Source: JARLGU01 sp036504535 (GTDB lineage Bacteria; Armatimonadota; Armatimonadia; Armatimonadales; Capsulimonadaceae). Taken from it: a DNA stretch of 64,000 nt. Positions 16,431 to 24,858 of this stretch are shown piece by piece (positions within the stretch are counted from its first letter, which is position 1; each line of letters begins with the position of its first letter). The notes below the pieces were generated by a model. It ran no database searches, was not told the origin of the DNA, and worked only from the letters and a program-made list of their open reading frames with translations. The translations under genes were made by a program, and so were the position numbers. The stretch covers positions 248,001 to 312,000 of the forward strand of contig DASXUY010000040.1 in NCBI GenBank assembly GCA_036504535.1. The letters run 5' to 3'.

Positions 16431-17162
16431 ATGTTAATGCGTACACAGTTTACAACAATTGCTGCCATCATTGGCCTAGCCGGTGGAATTTGCGCTTATG
16501 CGCCAAGGGTCTTAGCCGACGACACGGACGCTATGACGCTATCGCAAGTTTTGGACAATCCCTCCAGCGCGCTCCACCTTTCGCCCGAACAGCAAGCTAA
16601 GGTCGACGCACGACGAAAGAAGTTTCAAACTGATGCCCGCGACATCTCGGTTGCCAAAGGGCTAAGTCGTGACCAGAAAACAACAAAGCTTGCTGAATTA
16701 CAGAAGGCAGCAATTGCTGATGTCAAGAGCTATCTAACCCCCGATCAGCGAACCCAGATAGACGCTCAACAAGCCGACCTTCTTGCAAAGGCAAAAGCGC
16801 GCGATGCTAAAATCAACGCGCTGCGAGCACGCCAGCAAGCTGCTGCCGCCGACTATAAGGCTCAACGACAAGCACTGCTGCAGTCGCTAACGAAGGATCA
16901 GATGATTAAGATCAAAGCACTAGAAGACGACACTAATGCAGCAATCACGAAGGTTCGGCAGAATTCTGCGCTCTCCAAGGCTGACCAGGATACGCAGGTT
17001 GGAAAGATACTGCAAGATCATGATCGACGTCAAAGCGACCTCTTCAACGCGGATCAGAAAGCGACAATCGCACGTATGAATGCGCTGGACGCAGATGGTG
17101 AAGAGCTTCAGCGGCAGATCAACCTCCTAAACCCCGCAGTGATAATTTCGCCCAAGCTGTAG
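16431..17162 (+). CDS. Secreted helical protein with Spy/CpxP-like repeats
   Basis: This 243-residue protein has a signal peptide (LMRTQFTTIAAIIGLAGGICAYAPRVLA, cleavage near residue 29). The rest is almost entirely helical and Gln/Ala/Lys/Asp-rich, with recurring LSPEQQAKVDARRKKF, LTPDQRTQIDAQQADL and NADQKATIARMN units about 60-110 residues apart. This L-[ST]-x-[ED]-Q pattern resembles periplasmic Spy/CpxP chaperone-like proteins, although the LTxxQ motif is loose. It could bind unfolded proteins or envelope components. It is not clearly in an operon; the converging ABC permease gene ends 17 bp away. Confidence 0.65.
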   Translation: MLMRTQFTTIAAIIGLAGGICAYAPRVLADDTDAMTLSQVLDNPSSALHLSPEQQAKVDARRKKFQTDARDISVAKGLSRDQKTTKLAELQKAAIADVKSYLTPDQRTQIDAQQADLLAKAKARDAKINALRARQQAAAADYKAQRQALLQSLTKDQMIKIKALEDDTNAAITKVRQNSALSKADQDTQVGKILQDHDRRQSDLFNADQKATIARMNALDADGEELQRQINLLNPAVIISPKL

Positions 17163-17179
17163 GTTCTGATGCGCTTGAT

Positions 17180-18073
17180 CTAGTCCCCGTAATTGCTACC
17201 AAGGGCGGCCGGCGCAGAAGTCCTACCTGCCCTCACGACCAGCGCTACGAGCGTTAGGACGTAGGGCAGCGCGAGAAGTACCTGGTAGGGTATGGGGACG
17301 TTCGTTGCCTGGTACCACGCCTGAAGCGCAGATGCCAACCCGAACAGCAACGCCGCCAGAAGGGCGCCGATCGGCGACCATCGGCCCACGATAACGACCG
17401 CTAGCGCGATAAAGCCCCGTCCGCTCGATATTCCCTGTCCGATGCCGACGTTGTAACCGATTGACAAGCAAGCCCCCGCAAGGCCCGCCATCGATCCACC
17501 GAAGAGTATCGCCGCGACGCGAATCATATTGACATTACTGCCCGAGTCAGAGGCAGCGGCCGGATACTCCCCCACCGCACGTAAGCGAAGACCGGAAACG
17601 GTGCGGGCAAGGTAAAACCCAACGACAGCGGTAACTGCGACGGCCACAATAGCCAGCGCATCAATGGAGATGGCATGCCCCGATATGCTGGCTATGCGGT
17701 GGGGGTGGAATGAAGGCACGTTGGTGAACGCGCTAGCGATCGGGGTGAGGACGCCGGTAATTCCTAGCGCCAAAATATTGAGAGCCGTGCCTGCGACAAC
17801 CTGATCGGCGCGGAACCGAACAGTCATTAGCGCGAAGATGGCGGCAATAGCGAGCCCGGCGGCAATCGCTCCACTAGCACCAATGGTCGGAGATTGACTG
17901 TAATGCGAGGCTGCAAAAGCTGCATACGCGCCGCAAAGCATCATGCCTTCAATGCCGACGTTGATTACGCCAGCTTTTTCGGCCACCACTTCGCCTAACG
18001 CGGCTAGCAGCAATGGTGTCGCGACGGCAATGGTCGTCGTCGCGATCACCATAATGACACCAATGTGGTGCAT
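17180..18073 (-). CDS. ABC transporter permease, nucleoside/simple sugar type (YufQ/NupQ-like)
   Basis: This 297-residue membrane protein has about eight to ten segments and the conserved start TPLLLAALGEVVAEKAGVINVGIEGMMLCGAYAAF, typical of one of the two permeases in BmpA-type nucleoside ABC importers. RAVGEYPAAASDSGSNV and GRGFIALAVVIVGRWSPIGALLAALLFG are also family motifs. The usual partners (binding lipoprotein, double-ATPase protein, second permease) are not adjacent or anywhere in the window, so the gene is an orphan here. It starts 5 bp after the unknown gene at 18079, so the two may be co-transcribed. Confidence 0.87.
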   Translation of the reverse strand: MHHIGVIMVIATTTIAVATPLLLAALGEVVAEKAGVINVGIEGMMLCGAYAAFAASHYSQSPTIGASGAIAAGLAIAAIFALMTVRFRADQVVAGTALNILALGITGVLTPIASAFTNVPSFHPHRIASISGHAISIDALAIVAVAVTAVVGFYLARTVSGLRLRAVGEYPAAASDSGSNVNMIRVAAILFGGSMAGLAGACLSIGYNVGIGQGISSGRGFIALAVVIVGRWSPIGALLAALLFGLASALQAWYQATNVPIPYQVLLALPYVLTLVALVVRAGRTSAPAALGSNYGD

Positions 18074-18078
18074 ATCGA

Positions 18079-18570
18079 TTACTGGAGCTTCTTTGCGGCA
18101 ATCTCGCGGAGGTGAGCTTCCTCAGCGGATTCGAGATCAGCTTCTGTTTTGCGCGCTATTGCCGCTTGAGCCTCATCGACGGGTGGCTTAGAGCGCTTGA
18201 TGCGAGGAATGGGGCCGTCATCGACTTCGGCGTCGTTAGCGGAGACGAGCAGGGTATAACGAAGCGAGAAGTTCTTGTGTTTCTCGCTGAGACGTTCACG
18301 CTCTTCTTCGCCAAGGGAACCTAGCCACTTGTCACGCATAACCTGCTCGCTGGCTTCGTGTCGAAGGCGGATGGGTTCGGGAAGGCTTCCACGGTCTATG
18401 TCGATTGCGATTGTATTGTCTGGATACGCCTTAATAACTTTGCCGGTCAAATTCGCGTAAAATGGGTAAAACGTCAACACTTTGGGGTCCGGTGTCCCAG
18501 GTTCGCGTTCACTGATTTTAACTCTTTCGCCTTCTTTGAATTTGAGCTCAACAACTGCGGGACTGGCCAT
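18079..18570 (-). CDS. Hypothetical cytoplasmic protein
   Basis: This 163-residue hydrophilic protein has a KOW/SH3-like first half: VELKFKEGERVKISEREPGTPDPK..FYANLTGKVIKAYPDNTIAIDIDRGSLP, reminiscent of small beta-barrels that bind RNA or protein. The second half is charged and helical (LGEEERERLSEKHKNF; ending AHLREIAAKKLQ). I do not recognise a named family. It is divergent from the membrane protein gene at 18601 with only 30 bp between the starts, and lies directly upstream of the ABC permease. Confidence 0.6.
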   Translation of the reverse strand: MASPAVVELKFKEGERVKISEREPGTPDPKVLTFYPFYANLTGKVIKAYPDNTIAIDIDRGSLPEPIRLRHEASEQVMRDKWLGSLGEEERERLSEKHKNFSLRYTLLVSANDAEVDDGPIPRIKRSKPPVDEAQAAIARKTEADLESAEEAHLREIAAKKLQ

Positions 18571-18600
18571 GACAAATACCTTTCGGAGGAATGTATCTCG

Positions 18601-19014
18601 ATGTTAATTTTGATGAACGTAATTGCGTTCCTATTGATTCTAGCACTTCTGGGGCTAATCGCGACACTTATCCTGCTCGTAACTACAGCCAAGCAGTATG
18701 TTTCCACCGGACAGAAGGCCGTCACGATGGTGGAGCCCACTCAAAACGCTGGAATTGAGCTTGTCAACGGGATCCGGGGGCGAGCGATCATCATAGCAAA
18801 TCGTGCGGTTCGCATCGGAAAGCATGTACAGTCTGCAGCTACGGCGGTAAGTGAATGCGTAACTGTAGTTGGCACATTGGCAACCGAAACTGCCGAGCAG
18901 GTTTCGAACGCTAAGGCAGAAGCTGCACGGTTTGCTGAAAATATCGGTGATCCTGAGGACGCGTTCCGCCTTTTTCAGAACTTCGCTTCGACATTACACA
19001 AAGCGAAGCGCTAG
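18601..19014 (+). CDS. Membrane-anchored helical protein (DUF948-like)
   Basis: This 137-residue protein has an N-terminal membrane helix (MNVIAFLLILALLGLIATLILLVTTA), then an amphipathic helical region with Ala, Val and Glu repeats and a tail that resembles apolipoprotein-like or DUF948 proteins. ATG 18601 is preceded by GGAGGA (18585-18590). The frame extends upstream to 18358, but that part is antisense to the divergent gene and is rejected. The function is unknown. Confidence 0.6.
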   Translation: MLILMNVIAFLLILALLGLIATLILLVTTAKQYVSTGQKAVTMVEPTQNAGIELVNGIRGRAIIIANRAVRIGKHVQSAATAVSECVTVVGTLATETAEQVSNAKAEAARFAENIGDPEDAFRLFQNFASTLHKAKR

Positions 19015-19029
19015 AAATCAGCGCTTCGC
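19003..19029 (+). terminator. Hairpin at the end of convergent genes
   Basis: GCGAAGCGCT (19003-19012) pairs perfectly with AGCGCTTCGC (19020-19029) around a 7-nt loop, overlapping the stop codon of the upstream gene. A weak T-rich stretch follows. It probably ends transcription from the plus strand and may act from both sides. Confidence 0.5.
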
Positions 19030-19046
19030 CTTCCTGAACCCATGGC

Positions 19047-20011
19047 TTACCAAGCGTACGCTTCAGGAGCCGGTTTACCTGGCCCAGGAAATATCGACTC
19101 GATTTCCCGAATAGCCTCATCGCTCAACGTGACATCAAGCGAGTGCACGGCCTCTCTCAACTGCTCCTCAGTTCTAGGACCAATGATAGGGGCAGTAACG
19201 ACCGGGTTCTTTAGAAGCCACGCGAGCGCGATATCCGCAGGCTTTTCGCCAAGTTCCGCTGCCAGTGTTTCCCATTTTTCTAGCTGGGGCCGACGAGCTT
19301 CGATGGCGTCGGTTAGATCAGCCCTTCGTCCCTCGATGGGCTTGGCAAGCACGCCGCCGAGCAGTCCGCCACCGAGCGGCGACCATGCGACCACGCCCAA
19401 ACCGTAGTTTTCGCACGCTGGTAACACTTCAAGCTCCACTTCGCGCTGTATCAGACTGTACTTGCTCTGCTCGGATACCAAGCCCAAGAAGTTGCGACGG
19501 GACGCAATCTCGTTTGCACGAGCAATATGCCATCCGGCGAAGTTGCTGCTGCCCGCGTAAATAATCTTTCCCTGCTGCGCGAGCAGCTCATATGCCTGCC
19601 AAACCTCTTCCCATGGCGCGTCGCGCTGAATGTGGTGCATCTGGTAGAGGTCGATGTAATCCGTTTGTAGCCGCTTCAAGCTGGCATCGCAAGCGCGCCG
19701 GATGTGCAAAGCCGAGAGCCGACTTGTGTTCGGCCAGTCGCCCATATCGCCGTAGAGCTTGGTCGCGAGCACCACCTTTTCGCGGCGACCCCACCCTGCG
19801 CAAACCAGCGCCCTATTATCTGCTCCGTTACGCCCTCACCCTTTTTCCAGCCATAAACGTCGGCTGTATCGAAGAAGTTAATACCAAGATCCTGAGCGGC
19901 GTCCATAATTCGAAAGCTATCAGCTTCCGATGTTTTCGGCCCGAAGTTCATGGTCCCCAGGCAGAGCCTGCTTACCTTAAGCGCCGTTCGTCCGAGAGAT
20001 GTATATTGCAT
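19047..20011 (-). pseudogene. Aldo/keto reductase with a one-base frameshift
   Basis: Two overlapping minus-strand frames encode the two parts of one aldo/keto reductase. The first part (from ATG 20011) reads MQYTSLGRTALKVSRLCLGTMNFG and INFFDTADVYG with the catalytic Asp and Tyr. The second reads VVLATKLYGDMGDWPN (catalytic Lys), DYIDLYQMHHI (His), then GSSNFAGWH and SEQSKYSLIQRE. The break is at the C4 run 19789-19792 (G4 on the coding strand). One extra G there restores a continuous protein of 321 residues reading QGGGRREKVVLATK. This is either a recent inactivating mutation or a homopolymer sequencing error. Without it the enzyme would be a normal NADPH-dependent oxidoreductase. Confidence 0.88.
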
Positions 20012-20088
20012 GATTGAGTATGGTCGCCAGCAAAATAGTTGCCAGCGGCTCCTTCCGTTGAGTATGGAATTTAGGATTGCGAAGTGCT

Positions 20089-20673
20089 CTAGCTCGGTGT
20101 AGCGAGAGAGCTTTGGTCTGCACCATGAGCAATTAGAAGCGCAACAGCTTTGTCGCGTCCATTCTGTGCCGCTATTTGCAGAGGTGTCGCGCCTTCACTG
20201 GTTACGGCAGCACCATGTTTGAGAAGTGATTCGATGACGTCGTCGCTGGCTTGACCAGCTAGGGCAGCATGCAGTGGTTTATTATGCAACTCGTTGGATG
20301 AATATGCGTTCACATCGGCTCCTCGCGAGATTAGGTCAAGCGCGATTGCGTCTTTTCCAAAGTAAGCGGCCAGGTGGAGAAGTGTAAATCCATCAACCGT
20401 GAGCGTCGTTAACAGTTCCGGCTGACCGTCGAGCATCGTTGTTACAAGCTCAAGATCACCTGACAATACAGCATCGCCAATAGTGTTGATGCCACTTAGC
20501 TCTGTGAATGCTCGCACCAATTCCCAGGCTCCGTTGTATGCTGCCAGGGTGAGCGGAGTTAAGCCACCGCTCAGTTTCTCCCTGAGGAGCGATGGCGTTT
20601 CCTGCGCCAGTTTGAGCGCGGCTGCGGTATCGCGCTGCTTTATTGCCGTCTCAAATGATTCGATATCAGCCAT
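20089..20673 (-). CDS. Ankyrin repeat protein
   Basis: This 194-residue protein has four to five ankyrin-type repeats, the clearest being GLTPLTLAAYNGAWELVRAF, GFTLLHLAAYFGKDAIALDLISRGADVN, NKPLHAALAGQASDDVIESLLKHGAAV and GATPLQIAAQNGRDKAVALLIAHGAD. ATG 20673 has GAGG 8 nt upstream; the longer frame to 20838 would overlap the end of the formimidoyltransferase gene. There is no signal peptide, so it is probably a cytoplasmic protein-binding module of unknown partner. Confidence 0.85.
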   Translation of the reverse strand: MADIESFETAIKQRDTAAALKLAQETPSLLREKLSGGLTPLTLAAYNGAWELVRAFTELSGINTIGDAVLSGDLELVTTMLDGQPELLTTLTVDGFTLLHLAAYFGKDAIALDLISRGADVNAYSSNELHNKPLHAALAGQASDDVIESLLKHGAAVTSEGATPLQIAAQNGRDKAVALLIAHGADQSSLATPS

Positions 20674-20719
20674 CGGTTTTTCCTCAGCGCCCCGGGTGCG
20701 CCCATTTTTTGGGATTAAG

Positions 20720-21586
20720 CTAAGCGTCGAAATCGCCGCTAGGCCAAGTTTCTGTGATGATCTGACCGGGCTTAAGGTTTGCCACGCGTAGTGCAGACCG
20801 AACGCTTTCGAATGCGTTGTACCCAGGTAGCGCACCAATCAACTCACAGTCCGTGATATGAGCATGAGCTTCTATGTAGGCTATGACTGAAACTATATCT
20901 GTTTGGGCTGGATCGATGACGTTCATGGAGACCTGAGTAGCGCCTCTAGATGGCAACGCAAGACCTAAGGCGCGGACTCGCCCGGAGTACTGGCTCCTCA
21001 CGAGGCCCGCGATACGCTTAGCTATTTGCAAATCATCGGTCTCCAAGTTGGCGTTGAATGCCACTAAGGGACCACGAGCTCCGACGACACTGCTGCCTGC
21101 GGTCGGATGTGGTTCTGGGCCGCCTATATCCGGCCGGAATTCTGTGAATGCTCCCTTTCGAATGGCGGGAAGCGTTCGCGCAACCGGCGATGCGCATTCG
21201 TATAAATAGATGGGGACCCTGTGCAGGCGCCATAGCTCGTCTGCAGCAGTTCGGGCGAGAACGGCGCACTCGTCCATAGTAATATTGGCGAGAGGCACGA
21301 ATGGCAACACATCGAGGGCGCCAAGCCTAGGATGAACTCCATCGTGAGCGTTTAGGTCAATTAGCTCAACCGCAACGGCTGCGGCTGCAAGCACGGCTCG
21401 CAGCGTGTCGGTTGGTTCGCCTATGAGCGTGAGGACCATTCGATTATGGTCAACGTCCGCGCTCCAGTCAGCTACGCGTACGTTACCGAGCACGCGAGCA
21501 GCGTCTACGATTGCTTTAACGACGCCAAGGTCACGTCCTTCGCTGAAATTAGGCACGCACTGAACTAGCGGCGTCAAACTAGTCAC
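20720..21586 (-). CDS. ftcD: Glutamate formimidoyltransferase
   Basis: This 288-residue protein matches the transferase domain of FTCD: VQCVPNFSEGRDLGVVKAIVDAA at the start, DHNRMVLTLIGEP, LIDLNAHDGVHPRLGALDVLPFVPL, the YLYECAS segment and GPLVAFNANLET. It transfers the formimino group from formiminoglutamate to tetrahydrofolate, in histidine catabolism. The cyclodeaminase domain of the animal enzyme is absent, as in many bacteria, and no other hut gene is nearby. Its GTG start overlaps the stop of the upstream gene in a GTGA arrangement, indicating translational coupling. Confidence 0.9.
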   Translation of the reverse strand: MTSLTPLVQCVPNFSEGRDLGVVKAIVDAARVLGNVRVADWSADVDHNRMVLTLIGEPTDTLRAVLAAAAVAVELIDLNAHDGVHPRLGALDVLPFVPLANITMDECAVLARTAADELWRLHRVPIYLYECASPVARTLPAIRKGAFTEFRPDIGGPEPHPTAGSSVVGARGPLVAFNANLETDDLQIAKRIAGLVRSQYSGRVRALGLALPSRGATQVSMNVIDPAQTDIVSVIAYIEAHAHITDCELIGALPGYNAFESVRSALRVANLKPGQIITETWPSGDFDA

Positions 21587-21936
21587 TCGGAAACCTCAGA
21601 AAGCACTAATCGGAGGACCGTAATTTCTTCGGATTCAATTTTGCGAACCTTATCGGCATACTCGCCTGAAAGGGATGATTGGCGCGCCAGGTTTACAAAC
21701 GCAACGGGGTTGCCGTAGAGTCGCCAAAGAGTGTCGGGAATGCTTGTTCCGACTCTATTCCACCAATATATGCTGTTCGAGAAATCGCCCTCTCTGCGGT
21801 GTACGATAGCGTGGATAGTATCGGCGAGTGGGTCGCCTTCAAACCGCTGTGCGATCTTGTGTGCGGGATCTAGACTGCCTGCGTCCAGCAGGTCAAGGGC
21901 CTTGAGAAGTTGTGAGATGTCACGATCCATTATCAT
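21583..21936 (-). CDS. Hypothetical protein upstream of ftcD
   Basis: This 117-residue soluble helical protein begins MDRDISQLLKALDLLDAGSLDPAHKIAQRFEGDPLADTIHAIVHRREGDFSNSIYWWNRVG. The pattern of paired helices, with HAIVHRREGDFSNSIYWW, resembles a small TPR-like hairpin, but I do not assign a family. It overlaps ftcD by four bases and is therefore translated together with it. The direct repeat at 21985-22008 lies upstream of its start. Confidence 0.6.
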   Translation of the reverse strand: MIMDRDISQLLKALDLLDAGSLDPAHKIAQRFEGDPLADTIHAIVHRREGDFSNSIYWWNRVGTSIPDTLWRLYGNPVAFVNLARQSSLSGEYADKVRKIESEEITVLRLVLSEVSE

Positions 21937-21984
21937 CGCCTTCCAGGTAACGCAGGGCGCTTACACAGTCATGCGCCAAGTATA

Positions 21985-22008
21985 ATGTGTTACGCTTATT
22001 ATGTGTTA
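21985..22008. promoter_or_regulatory. Direct repeat in a divergent promoter region, possible operator
   Basis: ATGTGTTA occurs at 21985-21992 and again at 22001-22008, 16 bp apart, between the divergent genes at 21936 (minus) and 22050 (plus). TATAAT (21981-21986, plus) and TATACT (minus, 21979-21984) flank it. The repeat overlaps the promoter region of the minus-strand genes, so a regulator could bind here. Confidence 0.4.
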
Positions 22009-22049
22009 AACTGGCAATAATTTGCCATCGTCGGGATAAGGGTGAATGA

Positions 22050-23177
22050 ATGGCTGTGAAGACAGGTGCCAATGTTTGGAATGAATCAGGCTTTGTGGCC
22101 CTGCGGGGCAAGAGAATTGGCTTTATTGGCAATCACACGGCTGTACTTGCTGACGGCACTCCAACCCTGGCGGCGTTAAGTCATTCGCCCGGAGTTACCG
22201 TTGCAGCCCTCTTCGGCCCCGAGCACGGCGCGTTTGGGACTATCGACGACACAGTTCCCGACATGGTTGAGCCGATGACGGGCCTGCCCATCAACTCGCT
22301 GTATGGCAAGCACAAGAAGCCGACTCCCGAAATGCTTGCTGGCATTGACGCGCTGGTTTTCGAAATGCAGGATATTGGCGCGCGCTTCTACACGTACGCA
22401 TCGACACTCGGACTGTGCCTCGAAGCGTGCGTCGAAAGCAACATCCCTCTTATCGTGCTTGATCGCCCGAATCCGATAACGGGCAGGCATTGCGAAGGGC
22501 CAATCGCTGATTCAGACCGCTTATCATTTACGGCCTACCACACAATTCCTGTTAGGCATGGACTGACTCTTGGGGAGCTGGCGAGGCTTTATGCAGCCGA
22601 GCTGCATTGCGGTGAAAGTGTTATCGTCGCGCCTTGCGACGGATTGACACGCGCCATGTGGTTCGATGAGACCGCTATAGCGTGGCGCAACCCATCACCA
22701 GCGATGAAAAGCTTGGATGCCGCGACGCTTTACCCGGGAGTGTGCCTGCTGGAACAAACCAACTTCTCTGTAGGACGCGGTACGGCGACTCCGTTCGAGC
22801 TCATCGGTGCCCCCTACGTCCAGTCGGGACCGTGGCTAGACGCCCTCGCCGCGCTTAACTTGTCCGGTGTTTCGTTTGCTGCCGAATCGTTTAGGCCAAC
22901 CTTACGCGATTACAGCGGGATACAGTGCCATGGTGTTCGTATAACGATAACAGACCGCCAGGCACTCAATGCCGTCAAGCTTGGAATTGGATTGGTGACC
23001 ACACTCAAAACCGTCGCGCCTGAATTTGAGTCGGCTGGAGTTCTCAATCTGCTGGCAAACACAAAAGCATGCTCACTGATTGAATCAGGCGCATCGGTCG
23101 ACGAGGTCACGGCTTCGTGGCGTGGTGATCTCGATACCTGGGAAACTCGTCGCAGCACCGCGCTCATCTACGAATAA
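22050..23177 (+). CDS. DUF1343 protein, exo-beta-N-acetylmuramidase NamZ-like
   Basis: This 375-residue protein has the DUF1343 motifs: KRIGFIGNHTAV, LFGPEHGAFGTIDDTV, PINSLYGKHKKPTPEML, DALVFEMQDIGARFYTYASTLG, LDRPNPITGRHCEGPI, PVRHGLTLGELARLY and LEQTNFSVGRGTATPFELIGAPY. The characterised Bacillus member, NamZ, removes MurNAc from the non-reducing end of peptidoglycan fragments. No signal peptide is visible, which suggests it acts on imported muropeptides in the cytoplasm, or that an upstream start is missed. No kinase or transporter for MurNAc is adjacent. Confidence 0.88.
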   Translation: MAVKTGANVWNESGFVALRGKRIGFIGNHTAVLADGTPTLAALSHSPGVTVAALFGPEHGAFGTIDDTVPDMVEPMTGLPINSLYGKHKKPTPEMLAGIDALVFEMQDIGARFYTYASTLGLCLEACVESNIPLIVLDRPNPITGRHCEGPIADSDRLSFTAYHTIPVRHGLTLGELARLYAAELHCGESVIVAPCDGLTRAMWFDETAIAWRNPSPAMKSLDAATLYPGVCLLEQTNFSVGRGTATPFELIGAPYVQSGPWLDALAALNLSGVSFAAESFRPTLRDYSGIQCHGVRITITDRQALNAVKLGIGLVTTLKTVAPEFESAGVLNLLANTKACSLIESGASVDEVTASWRGDLDTWETRRSTALIYE

Positions 23178-23219
23178 AAAAAGCTCCTCGATGACGTGAT
23201 TGCATGTCATCGGGGAGCT
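23176..23219 (-). terminator. Intrinsic terminator for the Gfo/Idh/MocA gene
   Basis: A 14-bp stem (23182-23195 with 23206-23219, one G-T wobble) is followed on the minus strand by a run of seven T residues (23176-23182, overlapping the stem end). It serves the minus-strand gene ending at 23235. On the plus strand no T run follows, so it is a weaker stop for the NamZ gene. Confidence 0.8.
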
Positions 23220-23234
23220 ATAAGCTATCGTCGT

Positions 23235-24389
23235 CTAGAATGTGCCGTCAACATTCAAGACCTTCTGCTCGGATGCGTCCTTCTTCACTGTCGAGTTCTT
23301 GATCTGTTCTTGCAGCTTTTCGAAGTAAAGATCGTCATCTAACGGCAGGTTCACCCAGGAATCTGTCCAAGACGACAGCAGCATGGCATTCGCAAGTGTG
23401 GTGCCGTTAATGCCCTCAAGACCGCTGGCGAGGAGCGGTGCCCCTTCAGTTATTGCTTTTACGAAGCCCTTGAGAATGCCGATATGCTCTTCGCCACCAC
23501 TTGCGGGGACATCGCAAATCCACGTCTCCGGCTGTCCAAAACCGCCTGGGAACTCCGCGATAAACTTGCTGACGGACTCTACGGTGCGATGGAACGTCAC
23601 TTTATTGTTTTCAAGGACGAGCTTTCCGCGATCACCTACGACCTCGAACAGCTTCGTGCCGGGAGCCTCGCCCGTAGTCGTAATGAAAACGCCGGTAGCG
23701 CCGTTATCATATTCGAGGTAGGCCGTGACATCGTCTTCTACTTCGATATTGTGGTACTTGCCAAACGAGCAGAACCCGCGAACGCGCTTCGGCATTCCGG
23801 TGATCCACTGCAGAAGGTCAAGGTTGTGCGGGCTTTGATTCAGTAGCACGCCGCCGCCTTCGCCTTCCCATGTCGCACGCCAGCCGCCCGAGTCGTAGTA
23901 CGACTGTGTGCGGGTCCAGTCGGTGATGACGTAAAGCACCCGCTTGATTTCGCCAAGCTCGCCTGACGCGACTATGTCTCGCATCTTTTGGTGTGCGCCA
24001 TTGGTGCGCTGGTTGAACATGATGCCGAAGACCTTGTCGGACTTCGAAGCGACCTCGTTCATTTCGCGGACCTGCTTGGTGTAGGCTCCAGCCGGCTTCT
24101 CTACCAACGCGTGCAGCCCAGCGTTAAGCGACAAGATGGCCAGCGGTGGGTGGAAATAGTGAGGGGTAGCGATTAGTACCGCATCCGCAGCCTTAGCCGC
24201 GACCATCTCTTCGGTGCTGGCAAATACAGCTGCATCCGGATAGGCCACTTTGGCCTGTTCGAGGACTGTCGGGTTATTGTCAACAATCGCCCCGAGTTTA
24301 GCTCCGGGGATCTTTCCGTCAGCCAGCGACGCGACATGGTATCGTCCCATGTTGCCATAGCCGACGACAGCGATTCGTACATCTGTCAT
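23235..24389 (-). CDS. Gfo/Idh/MocA family oxidoreductase
   Basis: This 384-residue protein has the N-terminal Rossmann motif MTDVRIAVVGYGNMGRYHVASL, then ADAVLIATPHYFHPPLAILSLNAGLHALVEKPAGAYTKQ with the family EKP motif, and a C-terminal substrate domain beginning GGVLLNQSPHNLDLLQWITGMPKRV, which carries the conserved His-x-x-Asp. Family members oxidise or epimerise sugars and inositols with NAD(P). I start at ATG 24389; the frame is open to 24497 but that extension is Cys/Arg-rich and not family-like. The substrate is unknown. LacI and MFS genes lie in the neighbourhood but in another transcription unit. Confidence 0.9.
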   Translation of the reverse strand: MTDVRIAVVGYGNMGRYHVASLADGKIPGAKLGAIVDNNPTVLEQAKVAYPDAAVFASTEEMVAAKAADAVLIATPHYFHPPLAILSLNAGLHALVEKPAGAYTKQVREMNEVASKSDKVFGIMFNQRTNGAHQKMRDIVASGELGEIKRVLYVITDWTRTQSYYDSGGWRATWEGEGGGVLLNQSPHNLDLLQWITGMPKRVRGFCSFGKYHNIEVEDDVTAYLEYDNGATGVFITTTGEAPGTKLFEVVGDRGKLVLENNKVTFHRTVESVSKFIAEFPGGFGQPETWICDVPASGGEEHIGILKGFVKAITEGAPLLASGLEGINGTTLANAMLLSSWTDSWVNLPLDDDLYFEKLQEQIKNSTVKKDASEQKVLNVDGTF

Positions 24390-24529
24390 GATTTTGCTTG
24401 TAGGGCAAGACCGCCCTAATCTCCTGTGGTTGAGGTATTTCGCTCGTCTAGCGACAAAGGGTAGTGTCCCATGGGTGCAACCGCATGAGACCTGCATTGT
24501 CCATTATTCGATATTTTGGGTCCAAATTA

Positions 24530-24769
24530 CTACACCAAGCGTATAAATAGTGGTAATGCGGGCACCAATACGCCGACTGGACGATGGCCGTTGCGAGCCG
24601 GATCAATGGTCGATACTATCGCGCTCTGGTTAGATAATGCCCAATTAGGGAACCACATTCTGTAGCGGCCCGAAGCGTAACGGGTTGCTTTACCGTTTTG
24701 GTAAACATTTTGAACCGCCGTTGGAACGTAATCGCCAGTGAAGGCGTCAATCAACAGCATCAAGGGCAC
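24530..24769 (-). CDS. Possible small protein or remnant with carboxypeptidase-regulatory-like pattern
   Basis: This 79-residue frame with a GTG start lies in the otherwise empty stretch 24390-24858. Its composition is protein-like, and DAFTGDYVPTAVQNVYQNG..YASGRYRMWFP recalls the beta-sandwich pattern D-x-x-TG-x-x-V-x-x-A...G-x-Y of carboxypeptidase-regulatory-like domains. It has no ribosome site and is not followed by a partner gene. It may be a decayed piece of a larger secreted protein, or chance. Confidence 0.25.
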   Translation of the reverse strand: MPLMLLIDAFTGDYVPTAVQNVYQNGKATRYASGRYRMWFPNWALSNQSAIVSTIDPARNGHRPVGVLVPALPLFIRLV

Positions 24770-24858
24770 GAGTTAGCTAGACTGCCCCGTTGGACCACAC
24801 GCCGGTCCACTTGATTTTGACAAAGCCAGGAACTTCCTGGCTAGAGAAAGAAAGACCT

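Noticed and set aside
18358..18600. Upstream extension of the membrane protein gene at 18601
   Set aside because: It is antisense to the well-formed divergent gene and has no ribosome site, whereas ATG 18601 has GGAGGA.
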